From positions 16,610 to 80,609 of the forward strand of contig CACWKS010000005.1 of assembly GCA_902761535.1 (NCBI GenBank): a stretch of 64,000 nucleotides of DNA, given 5' to 3'. This stretch comes from an uncultured Pseudomonadota bacterium. GTDB lineage: Bacteria > Pseudomonadota > Alphaproteobacteria > RF32 > CAG-239. A program made the translations under genes and the position numbers. Numbering within the stretch: the first letter of the stretch is position 1; each line of letters opens with the position of its first letter. Positions 53,703-62,015 of the stretch are shown here, piece by piece. Below the pieces are notes generated by a model. It searched no databases and had not been told where the DNA came from. It saw only the letters and a list, made by a program, of their open reading frames with translations.

Positions 53703-55823
53703 ATGAGTATTTTAGGTGCATTACAAGCTGGCGTATCGGGATTATCTTCCCAATCCAGCGCCATGGGAGCGGTTGCTGATAACATCGCTAACATGAACAC
53801 AGTCGGTTACAAAAACAACAATGTGTCGTTTTCGACCTTGGTAACCAAACAAATTTCATCAAACAAATATTCCTCGGGCGGTGTACAACCACACTCCAGT
53901 CAAAGCATCAGCGCTCAAGGTTTGTTATCATCCGTTTCTTCCAGCACTTCGTTGGCAATATCAGGATCAGGTTTCTTTGTTGTTAACTCATCAGGTCTTG
54001 GTAACGAAACCTGGGCATACACTCGTGCCGGCGACTTCAAACCTGATGAAACAGGATTTTTAGTAAATTCAGGCGGTTACTACGCTCAAGCATGGTCATT
54101 ATTGCCTTGGGACGGTACACCTACTGCTTCAACGGTTGAAATCAACGGCATTATTTATATGAAAGCATATAAAAATGATGCCGGACAGACCGTATATATC
54201 AATGACAACATCGTTGATAAAACCAACTTACGCGGCATTGACTTGTCAAAAATCGGCGGTACTGCCACCCCAACAACTCAAATAGCTTTTGGTGCAAACC
54301 TACCGTCATCGACTCGCATTGGCGATTCTCATGCTGTATCGACTTTGGTTTACGATAGTTTGGGTAATCCTTCCAACGTCAGCCTTAATTATCAAAAAGC
54401 AGCTGCCAATGCATGGACTTTGAATTCTTCAATTCCTTCCGGAGCTGCCGCTATCAATCTTTATAATAACGAAGGTTTAGTCTACGCTTCGACAGTACAA
54501 ATGGAATTTTCTGAAGTTCCTTCGGAAGGTGCAACCATCAAAATCGGCGACACTACTTTCACATTTACTTCTTCGCCGTCCGGAACCGACACTACACAAG
54601 TTGACATTTCCTCCGGTGAGTTACCGACCATTTTGAAAAACTTCTTAAGTGCTGTTCAAGCTAACATTCGTGATGGTGGACGCTTTTCCATCAACAATAA
54701 TTCTATTGAAGTTACTCAAAGTGTGACCGGTGATGAATTGGAATTTGATTGTAGCGGATGCTTAGCTTGCGTTCAATCATCTGCCGACATCAATCCGGCT
54801 TCGGGATTGCCGCTAGGCAAATTTACTCTTTCGTCAATCAGCGATGACATTCGCAATGCCGCCTACATTGATTTTACATCTAATCCGGCACTCAATGACG
54901 AAATAACCATTGATGGTGTCAAGTTCATTTTTGCCAATGAACCGGTAAGTTACACCGGAGATGATGTTTATGTCGGTGATCCGACTGCCAACGACGTTGC
55001 CACCAATGTAAAAAATTTGGTTAAAGCTATCCAAAATTCAGCGGTTACTGAACCGGAACGTTTTGTTGCCAGCGGTATTACCATGGAGATAATTCCCTCA
55101 TCAACCGGCAATGATATTACTCTCAGCAACATCAGTTTAAGCGGTTATGACTCCGGTTATATCCAAGGAGGATCCACTAAAACCATTACAGATCCCATAA
55201 CCAATACATTCACCTACAACGGCATAGCTCAGCTGGGTAGCACAATTCCGGCAATTATGTTCAATTCAGACGGTACACCCAAAACCATAAACGTTAAGGA
55301 TATGGAGGTATATTGGGCTAACGGTGCTCAAGATATGACCGGCAACGTCGCCGAGGGTGATGGTATTCGTATTGCTCTCAATATGGGCTATGAAAATACA
55401 TCTTCCGGTCTGACCAGTTTATCCGGTAATTTCAATACTTCTTATATCAACCAAGACGGTGCTACTTTCGGAAGCTATACCGGTGTTACCGTAAGCGATA
55501 CCGGTATCGTAACTGCGGTATTTTCCAATGGTGAAACCCAACCGATTGCCGTAATTCCTTTGGCAATGTTCACCAATGCCGACGGCATGGAAGCTCTCAA
55601 CAATAACGTTTGGATTGCTACCACCACTTCGGGAACTCCGTTGCTCACTCAAGCCACCACCGGTGGTGCCGGCGAAATTGTAGCCAGTGCACTCGAAAGC
55701 TCAACTGTTGACTTGGCAAGCGAGTTCTCCAATATGATTGTCGTTCAGCGTGCTTATTCGGCAGCCGGTAAGATTATTACCACCGCCGATGAAATGTTAC
55801 AGGAATTAACTTCGCTGATTTAA
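53703..55823 (+). CDS. flgE: Flagellar hook protein FlgE, enlarged
   Basis: Structural subunit of the hook. The N-terminal rod motif MSILGALQAGVSGLSSQSSA with ADNIANMNTVGYKNN and the C-terminal VVQRAYSAAGKIITTADEML are canonical. At 706 aa it is well above the usual 400-450: the variable outer part holds two related modules, one starting GATIKIGDTTFTFTSSPSG and one starting NDEITIDGVKFIFANEP. The first ends with DCSGCLACV, three Cys that are unusual in an extracellular flagellar part. AGGAGA precedes the ATG. Confidence 0.94.
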   Translation: MSILGALQAGVSGLSSQSSAMGAVADNIANMNTVGYKNNNVSFSTLVTKQISSNKYSSGGVQPHSSQSISAQGLLSSVSSSTSLAISGSGFFVVNSSGLGNETWAYTRAGDFKPDETGFLVNSGGYYAQAWSLLPWDGTPTASTVEINGIIYMKAYKNDAGQTVYINDNIVDKTNLRGIDLSKIGGTATPTTQIAFGANLPSSTRIGDSHAVSTLVYDSLGNPSNVSLNYQKAAANAWTLNSSIPSGAAAINLYNNEGLVYASTVQMEFSEVPSEGATIKIGDTTFTFTSSPSGTDTTQVDISSGELPTILKNFLSAVQANIRDGGRFSINNNSIEVTQSVTGDELEFDCSGCLACVQSSADINPASGLPLGKFTLSSISDDIRNAAYIDFTSNPALNDEITIDGVKFIFANEPVSYTGDDVYVGDPTANDVATNVKNLVKAIQNSAVTEPERFVASGITMEIIPSSTGNDITLSNISLSGYDSGYIQGGSTKTITDPITNTFTYNGIAQLGSTIPAIMFNSDGTPKTINVKDMEVYWANGAQDMTGNVAEGDGIRIALNMGYENTSSGLTSLSGNFNTSYINQDGATFGSYTGVTVSDTGIVTAVFSNGETQPIAVIPLAMFTNADGMEALNNNVWIATTTSGTPLLTQATTGGAGEIVASALESSTVDLASEFSNMIVVQRAYSAAGKIITTADEMLQELTSLI

Positions 55824-55853
55824 TATTATTAAATTCTTTCCCTAAAACTCAAA

Positions 55854-55893
55854 AACCCCGAAGCTTGAAGAAATCAAGTATCGGGGTTATTTT
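55854..55893 (+). terminator. Intrinsic terminator of the hook operon
   Basis: AACCCCGA (55854-55861) pairs with TCGGGGTT (55881-55888), with an inner CTTGA/TCAAG stem, followed by ATTTTTA. Confidence 0.8.
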
Positions 55894-55896
55894 TAT

Positions 55897-56003
55897 AATA
55901 CTGATAAAGTGATTTAAAAAGCTCGAAAAATTTTAGTGTAGATAGACCTACATGAATTTTTCGAGCTGCATTAAATCACTTTAGATGTGCTGTTATGCGT
56001 ATT
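55897..56003. repeat. Long palindrome, copy 3 of the dispersed family
   Basis: The best-preserved copy. Arms AATAC/GTATT (55897-55901, 55999-56003), TAAAGTGATTTA/TAAATCACTTTA (55905-55916, 55972-55983), GCTCGAAAAATT/AATTTTTCGAGC (55921-55932, 55955-55966) and TGTAG/CTACA are each perfectly complementary. The right edge touches the stop codon of the next minus-strand gene. Confidence 0.85.
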
Positions 56004-56294
56004 TTAGAAGGCGTTTTTAAGATTATTCAAACTATTCTTCAAATTCTCGGCCGCCTTTTTATTTTCTTCCTTTTGTGCGGCTGCAGCCTCTTCTTGAGCT
56101 TTCTTTTGTGCTTCTACATCAGCTTTAACCTCATCAACCTTAGCATTGGCCTCGGATTTAGCGGTTGCAACCTGATTAGCGGCAGCATCAACTTTAGCAG
56201 CGGCCTCGTTCAAAGCACCGGCAACATCAACCTGAGCATTGGCACCAAAAGCAACCGTAGCCAACAAAGCAGTCAGAGCAAACAATTTTTTCAT
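56004..56294 (-). CDS. Small exported Ala/Lys-rich helical protein
   Basis: 96-aa product: signal peptide MKKLFALTALLATVAFGANA, then a mature part of about 76 residues made almost wholly of Ala, Lys, Glu, Asn and Val in a heptad-like pattern (EAAAKVDAAANQVATAKSEA), a probable single long coiled coil. No Cys. It resembles small periplasmic or surface coiled-coil proteins such as Lpp-like spacers in general form only. A good GGAG precedes the ATG. Confidence 0.7.
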   Translation of the reverse strand: MKKLFALTALLATVAFGANAQVDVAGALNEAAAKVDAAANQVATAKSEANAKVDEVKADVEAQKKAQEEAAAAQKEENKKAAENLKNSLNNLKNAF

Positions 56295-56392
56295 TTTTTA
56301 TCTCCTAAAAAAAAATAACTAACCGCTGACTAACTTATGCCAATCACATTATTTTTACAACTTTTATAATTCTTTTGCACAAAAATAAATAA

Positions 56393-56419
56393 AAGGGCGG
56401 ATTATATTTTACCGCCCTT
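56393..56419 (-). terminator. Intrinsic terminator of the small lipoprotein gene
   Basis: On the minus strand AAGGGCGG (56419-56412, overlapping the stop codon) pairs with CCGCCCTT (56400-56393), then a T-rich run. Confidence 0.85.
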
Positions 56420-56819
56420 AATTTGTTTCTATTTCTATTTCGCCAATTACCAAGGTGCTGTCCTCGGTTTTTTGGCGAAGCTCCTCGCAAAATCCCCAGT
56501 AATCCTCAAAGAGATAAATTACCCCTTTTTCAATCACTATCTCGTCGATAGCGATTTGGATATCCTGAAGATTCCCCAAAGAACAATAGCCCAAAGCCAC
56601 TCCGGCAATACTATCACGTAGATAGCTCTCCGGAATATACTTTACCAGGCTGGAGTCGAAATCAATGTGGTAGAAACCACATCCTTCAAACTCTTCTTCC
56701 TCAACCGCCGCCTCAATTTGCTCTTGTGGCAGCGGCTCCTCTGGAGAAGGAGCAGAAATATTTTGCTTGCATGCGGCTAAACTGCCTAGCAGTATCACCG
56801 CAAAAAATATTTTTTTCAT
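56418..56819 (-). CDS. Small acidic lipoprotein
   Basis: 133-aa product with signal and lipobox SLAAC, a Pro/Glu-rich linker (SAPSPEEPLPQEQIEAAVEE) and a small acidic domain with three further Cys (EGCGFYHID, LGYCSLG, YWGFCEE). I do not recognise the family. The ATG at 56819 is used; the longer version lacks a clear benefit. No neighbour hints at its role. Confidence 0.65.
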   Translation of the reverse strand: MKKIFFAVILLGSLAACKQNISAPSPEEPLPQEQIEAAVEEEEFEGCGFYHIDFDSSLVKYIPESYLRDSIAGVALGYCSLGNLQDIQIAIDEIVIEKGVIYLFEDYWGFCEELRQKTEDSTLVIGEIEIETN

Positions 56820-57013
56820 ATTAATATTAATAATTTTTATTACCCTCATTTATACCACATTTTCCACCCCTGGTCAAGACAAAAATAGTAAAAAATTTAC
56901 AAAATTTATTTATTTTTTCTCATTGTCAATATCCCGGTTTTTTTACTGGATTTTTATGTGTTTTGCTAATACATTACCGGCAGACTAATTTTTTTAACAA
57001 AAGGAAAATATAA

Positions 57014-60000
57014 ATGTCTGATGTGAAAATGAAAATGATGGACGGTAACGAGGCTGCCGCTTCGGTTGCCCACCGCATGAACGAAGTTTGCGTAATCTAC
57101 CCGATTACTCCTTCTTCTCCGATGGGTGAATGGGCTGATGCTTGGTCTGCCGCCAACCAAAAGAATCTTTGGGGCGTTGTTCCCAATGTTCAGGAAATGC
57201 AATCTGAGGCCGGTGCCGCCGGTGCTTGCCACGGCTCAATCCAAGCCGGTGCATTAACCACCACCTTTACCGCCTCACAAGGCTTGCTCCTGATGATCCC
57301 CAATATGTATAAAATCGCCGGCGAATTAAGCCCGTTTGTTATGCATGTTGCGGCTCGCTCTTTGTCTTATCACGCCTTGTCGATTTTCGGCGATCACTCC
57401 GACGTTATGGCTTGCCGCCAAACCGGATTCGCCATGCTCTGCTCCAATTCGGTGCAAGAGGCTCATGATATGGCTGCGATTGCTCAAACTTCCACTTTGC
57501 GTTCGCGCGTTCCGTTTATGCATTTCTTCGATGGTTTCCGCACTTCCCACGAAATCAAAAAGATTAAATTGCTTTCTGATGACGATTTGCGCGCTATGTT
57601 GGAAGGGGTTGATTTTTCTTTCAATGCTAAAAATGCTTTGCGCCCCGAAGCTCCGGTTTTGCGCGGTACTGCTCAAAACCCCGATGTTTTCTTCCAAGGA
57701 CGTGAGGCCGGCAACAAGTTTTATGCCCAGGTTGAACGCATTGTCCAAGAAGAAATGGATAAGTTCGCTAAGATTTCCGGTCGCAAATATAATGTGGTTG
57801 ATTATTGTGGACCTGAAGATGCCGAACAAGTTATCGTTATTATGGGTTCAGGTGCCGAAACAGTTGAAGAAACCATTACTTACCTTAACAACAACGGCTA
57901 TAAAGTCGGCTTGGTGAAAGTTCATTTGTATCGTCCTTTCCCCGAAAAGTCGTTCTTAAAGGCTTTGCCTAAGTCGGTTAAGGTTGTCAACGTTCTTGAT
58001 CGCACTAAGGAATCCGGCTCTATCGGTGAACCTCTGTATTTGGACGTTGTCGCCACTTTGAGCCAGGCTTTTGCCAAAGGCGAAATTGCCGCTTGCCCGC
58101 GCATTTACGGCGGTCGTTACGGCTTATCATCCAAAGAATTTACCCCCGGAATGGTTCGTGCCGTTTATGACAATGGTGCTTCAATGAACCCGATTAACAG
58201 TTTCTCGGTCGGTATTAATGATGATGTTAACAACACTTCTCTGCCCTATTCCGATGACATTGACACCGAGGGCAAAGATGTTGTTCGTGCCGTATTCTAC
58301 GGCTTGGGTGCCGATGGTACGGTCGGTGCCAACAAAAACTCAATTAAGATTATCGCTGAAGACGCCGGCAAATATGGTCAAGGCTATTTTGTTTACGACT
58401 CGCGTAAATCCGGCTCTATGACCACTTCGCACTTGCGCTTCTCCGATAATCCGATTAAAGCGGCTTATCAAATCAACAAGGCCGACTTTGTGGCTTGCCA
58501 CCAATTTCCGTTTATGGCCAAAGTTGATGTTTTGAAGATTGCCAAACCCGGCGGAGTATTTTTGCTTAATGCACCTTATGCCGCTAATGAAGTTTGGGAT
58601 CACTTAACCGCCGAAGTTCAGGCCGAGATTATCAACAAAAAGTTGGAATTCTACACCATCAACGCGGTTGAAGTTGCTCGCGAAACCGGTATGGGACAAC
58701 GCATTAACACCATTATGCAGGCTTGTTTCTTTGCCATTTCCAACATCTTGCCCAAAGATGAGGCAATTGCACAGATTAAGAATGCTATTAAGAAAACTTA
58801 TTCCAAGAAAGGCGATGAAATCGTTCAAAAGAACTTTGCCGCGGTTGATGCCTCTTTGGCTCACATGCACAAAGTCGACTATCCGCATGAAGTTACTTCT
58901 AAATTGCATCGTCTGCCTCCGGTTCCGGCTGATGCTCCGGAATTCGTCAAGAAAGTTACTGCCGAAATCATTGCCGATCGCGGTAATGAACTTCCGGTAT
59001 CGGCTTTCAACGACGTAGTTGACGGCACTTGGCCGACCGGCACCACCAAATTTGAGAAACGTTGCATTGCTACCGAAATTCCGGTTTGGGATAGCGAAAC
59101 TTGTATCCAATGCGGTAAATGCTCAATCGTTTGCCCGCATGGCGTTATCAGAATGAAAGTTGCCTCCGATGCTGAATTGAAGAATGCTCCGGCTACTTTG
59201 AAATCAGCCGCCTATAAAGGCAAAGAATTCGAAGGCAAAAAATTCATCTTGCAAATTTCGCCTGAAGATTGCACCGGTTGCGGTATTTGCGTTTCGGCCT
59301 GCCCTGCCAAAAACAAGGCTAATCCGGAATTGCACGCCATCAATATGGATCATATTGAAAATCATTTGGAAGCCGAAAAAGCCAATTGGAACTTCTTTGA
59401 GACTTTGCCTTATGTAAAACGCACCGAAGTTTCGAAGAACTTGCCCAAGACCACCCAAATGATTCAACCTTTGTTTGAATTCTCGGGTGCTTGTGCCGGT
59501 TGCGGTGAGACTCCTTATATCAAGTTGCTCACTCAGTTATTCGGCGATAGAATGATGGTTGCCAATGCTACAGGATGCACTTCGATTTACTCCGGCAACC
59601 TGCCGACCACTCCTTATGCCAAGGACGAAAAAGGTCATGGTCCGGCTTGGTCAAACTCTTTGTTTGAAGATAATGCCGAGTTTGGTTTGGGTATGCGTTT
59701 CTCGGTTGATCAGCAAACATCTTTTGCCAAGACTCTCTTGGAAGGATTGAAAGATAAAGTCGGTGCCGATTTAGCCGATAAATTGCTCAACAATCCGCAA
59801 AAGACCGATGCTGAAATTGATGAACAGCGCGATTTGGTTGCCCAGTTACGTGCTAAATTATCAGCCGTTAAATCTGATGAAGCCAAACACCTCGATAAAT
59901 TGGCCGATTATTTGATTAAGAAATCGGTTTGGATTATCGGCGGCGACGGTTGGGCTTATGATATCGGTTTCGGCGGTTTGGACCATGCTATTGCATCGGG

Positions 60001-60574
60001 TAAAAACATCAACATCTTGGTTCTTGATACCGGCGTTTACTCCAACACCGGTGGTCAACAGTCCAAAGCCACCCCGATGGGTGCTTCGGCCAAGTTCGCC
60101 ACTGCCGGTAAGTCCTTGCCGAAAAAAGATTTGGGCATGATTGCTATGTCTTACGGCAATGTTTATGTTGCTCAAGTATCAATGGGCGCTAATGACAGCC
60201 AAGTAATCAAAGCAATGAACGAGGCTGAAGCTTATGACGGACCTTCCATCATTATTGCTTACTCGCATTGTATCGCTCAAGGTTTCAATCTGGCTGACGG
60301 TTTAACTCACCAAAAAGCTGCTGTTGAGACCGGTTCTTGGCCTTTGTATCGTTACAATCCGGAAAACATTAAAGAAGGCAAAGCTCCTCTGACTTTGGAT
60401 TCCAAAGCACCATCCAGACCTTTGTCTGACTATATGTCCAATGAGACTCGTTTCCAGGTTGTCAACAAACAAAATCCGGAGCGTTACAACACCTTGTTGA
60501 ACAAGGCCCAAGAAAACGTTAAAGAAAAACGTTCGCTTTTGGAGCATATGTCCGAATTTAAGCTGGCTGAATAG
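57014..60574 (+). CDS. nifJ: Pyruvate:ferredoxin (flavodoxin) oxidoreductase
   Basis: Single-chain 1186-aa enzyme that oxidises pyruvate to acetyl-CoA and CO2 and reduces ferredoxin or flavodoxin; oxygen-sensitive and central to anaerobic energy metabolism. The N-terminal pyruvate domain has NEVCVIYPITPSSPMGEWAD. Two ferredoxin clusters are at CIQCGKCSIVCP (about 697) and CTGCGICVSACP (about 753). A third cluster cysteine pair lies in GACAGCGETPY, and the thiamine-diphosphate block GGDGWAYDIGFGGLDH is near 976. GC at third codon positions looks higher than in its neighbours, as in highly expressed genes. AAGG precedes the ATG. Confidence 0.98.
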   Translation: MSDVKMKMMDGNEAAASVAHRMNEVCVIYPITPSSPMGEWADAWSAANQKNLWGVVPNVQEMQSEAGAAGACHGSIQAGALTTTFTASQGLLLMIPNMYKIAGELSPFVMHVAARSLSYHALSIFGDHSDVMACRQTGFAMLCSNSVQEAHDMAAIAQTSTLRSRVPFMHFFDGFRTSHEIKKIKLLSDDDLRAMLEGVDFSFNAKNALRPEAPVLRGTAQNPDVFFQGREAGNKFYAQVERIVQEEMDKFAKISGRKYNVVDYCGPEDAEQVIVIMGSGAETVEETITYLNNNGYKVGLVKVHLYRPFPEKSFLKALPKSVKVVNVLDRTKESGSIGEPLYLDVVATLSQAFAKGEIAACPRIYGGRYGLSSKEFTPGMVRAVYDNGASMNPINSFSVGINDDVNNTSLPYSDDIDTEGKDVVRAVFYGLGADGTVGANKNSIKIIAEDAGKYGQGYFVYDSRKSGSMTTSHLRFSDNPIKAAYQINKADFVACHQFPFMAKVDVLKIAKPGGVFLLNAPYAANEVWDHLTAEVQAEIINKKLEFYTINAVEVARETGMGQRINTIMQACFFAISNILPKDEAIAQIKNAIKKTYSKKGDEIVQKNFAAVDASLAHMHKVDYPHEVTSKLHRLPPVPADAPEFVKKVTAEIIADRGNELPVSAFNDVVDGTWPTGTTKFEKRCIATEIPVWDSETCIQCGKCSIVCPHGVIRMKVASDAELKNAPATLKSAAYKGKEFEGKKFILQISPEDCTGCGICVSACPAKNKANPELHAINMDHIENHLEAEKANWNFFETLPYVKRTEVSKNLPKTTQMIQPLFEFSGACAGCGETPYIKLLTQLFGDRMMVANATGCTSIYSGNLPTTPYAKDEKGHGPAWSNSLFEDNAEFGLGMRFSVDQQTSFAKTLLEGLKDKVGADLADKLLNNPQKTDAEIDEQRDLVAQLRAKLSAVKSDEAKHLDKLADYLIKKSVWIIGGDGWAYDIGFGGLDHAIASGKNINILVLDTGVYSNTGGQQSKATPMGASAKFATAGKSLPKKDLGMIAMSYGNVYVAQVSMGANDSQVIKAMNEAEAYDGPSIIIAYSHCIAQGFNLADGLTHQKAAVETGSWPLYRYNPENIKEGKAPLTLDSKAPSRPLSDYMSNETRFQVVNKQNPERYNTLLNKAQENVKEKRSLLEHMSEFKLAE

Positions 60575-60595
60575 TATAGCTGCTTAATTTTCAAA

Positions 60596-60630
60596 AAACC
60601 TCAAGTTTAAGAAAAAACTTGAGGTTTTTT
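60596..60630 (+). terminator. Intrinsic terminator of nifJ
   Basis: A 13-bp perfect stem (60596-60608 with 60615-60627) is followed by a T run. Confidence 0.9.
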
Positions 60631-60694
60631 GTGTTGACAAAAAAATTTTTACGTCTAAAATACTCGTCAATAAAAATATTAAAAATAAACTATT

Positions 60695-61345
60695 ATGAAA
60701 GGACTAAAACTTATAGAAAACTGTTGCTATGGAAGTTACAACGCAGCTGCCGAGCATTTCGGTCTGAGACTTCCGATTAAATTCGGATTACTCCAGACCT
60801 TTAGTTGGGGAATTTATGTATGGTATATTGAATATCGTAATAAATATTCTTTTATTCCGGTATTCAAGGAGGATCAGAACAAGCTGAATGATTTTGGCTC
60901 CAAAACCGATTTCAGGGTTATATTCATACCTCCTGACAACTACTTTGATCACAACGGTAATATTTATTTCTACAATGCTGAAGATTTATCGATCTATATA
61001 CTGAATGATTACCTCGACATTGTAACAGTGATAAATATACTGCAGATCCACGAGTTGCCATACAACAGAGTATGGTTGGTAAAGGTTTATCAAGACAACT
61101 TTTCCGAAGAAATTTACGCCTGGTATCTTTCATCAAGTGATGATTCGAATACAATGCTATTGCCGGTATTTGGTGATGACACTGATACCCTTAAGCAAAT
61201 CTATCAACACTTTGACAGAATGGAATATGCCAAAAAGGATGAATGCTTCATCCATGGCGATGAAATTTATCAACTGACACTGAACCCTCAAACCGGCATA
61301 ACTGTAGAACCGGTTGAGTTTAACGTGTCACAGATTTTTAACTAA
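60695..61345 (+). CDS. Unknown protein with two copies of a W-Y/PVF module
   Basis: 216-aa soluble protein, no signal peptide. Two halves resemble each other: WGIYVWYIEYRNKYSFIPVF and EEIYAWYLSSSDDSNTMLLP-VF, each followed by an acidic D/E-D and a Leu-rich helix, then a short beta stretch with DHNGNIYFYN or IHGDEIYQLT. The next gene has the same layout. There is no Shine-Dalgarno; the start sits in AT-rich sequence (AAATAAACTATTATG). Family not recognised. Confidence 0.6.
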   Translation: MKGLKLIENCCYGSYNAAAEHFGLRLPIKFGLLQTFSWGIYVWYIEYRNKYSFIPVFKEDQNKLNDFGSKTDFRVIFIPPDNYFDHNGNIYFYNAEDLSIYILNDYLDIVTVINILQIHELPYNRVWLVKVYQDNFSEEIYAWYLSSSDDSNTMLLPVFGDDTDTLKQIYQHFDRMEYAKKDECFIHGDEIYQLTLNPQTGITVEPVEFNVSQIFN

Positions 61346-61358
61346 AATTATTATAACT

Positions 61359-61967
61359 ATGGAAAAATTTACTAAACCCTTTGACGCCGTGTCCAGCGCC
61401 CAAGATGCTGCTTCAAAACTTGGCTGCAAGGAAAGCGATGTAAAACTGATGGTAGTGATCGAAAACCAAACCATCGTCAACCTCGCTTGGACGAGGCATA
61501 AAAAACATTATATCCTCGTCCTGAATCAAACTGTTGGCAATGACGCCAAGTTTATCCCCTTTAAGGGGGATCAACATGAGGTGGAGCCCTACTTCTTGCT
61601 CCAAGGTCATTTCTGTTACTATGACAAAAAAGAAAAGACCTTGCGCGAGATAAGCGTCATAACAGACCGCAAGCTCGCCAGCGAACGAGCAGCCTTGTCC
61701 GGCGTTTTTGATGACGCCCCCATCGTCGGCAAAATCCACTTGCCAAGTGGAAAACACAAAGGACAATTCATCTATGTTTGGTTCGCCAAACAAGACAGAG
61801 TGAATAACTCTGTAATACTCCCGGTATTTGCCGAGGAGGATGAATATCTCCCGTCATCAAACGAGTCCCTCAAACTCCTTCGCGAAGGACAAGAGGTAAT
61901 GTCTCTAGACGGGAAAACGTCACTCCATATGATTTATATGATACCGACGGGATGTCGTCTTATATAA
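61359..61967 (+). CDS. Unknown protein, paralogue of the preceding gene
   Basis: 202-aa soluble protein with the same two-module plan, clearest in the second half: GQFIYVWFAKQDRVNNSVIL-PVFAEEDEYL, then SLDGKTSLHMIYMI. The N-terminal half (VVIENQTIVNLAWTRHKKHY, FIPFKGDQHEVEPY) is a more diverged copy. The ATG at 61359 is 13 bases after the preceding stop and has no Shine-Dalgarno. Base composition is visibly richer in GC than its neighbour, so the two may have different histories. Function unknown. Confidence 0.6.
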   Translation: MEKFTKPFDAVSSAQDAASKLGCKESDVKLMVVIENQTIVNLAWTRHKKHYILVLNQTVGNDAKFIPFKGDQHEVEPYFLLQGHFCYYDKKEKTLREISVITDRKLASERAALSGVFDDAPIVGKIHLPSGKHKGQFIYVWFAKQDRVNNSVILPVFAEEDEYLPSSNESLKLLREGQEVMSLDGKTSLHMIYMIPTGCRLI

Positions 61968-61977
61968 TCATAAACAA

Positions 61978-62015
61978 CAACCCTCAGGTCGAAAGGCTTG
62001 AGGGTTGTTGTTTTT
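61978..62015. terminator. Terminator between convergent genes
   Basis: CAACCCTCA (61978-61986) pairs with TGAGGGTTG (61999-62007), followed by a T run; it ends the tandem unknown genes. Confidence 0.85.

Noticed and set aside
57326..57829. Long frames on both strands within nifJ
   Set aside because: They are shadows caused by the low stop-codon density of this GC-richer gene.
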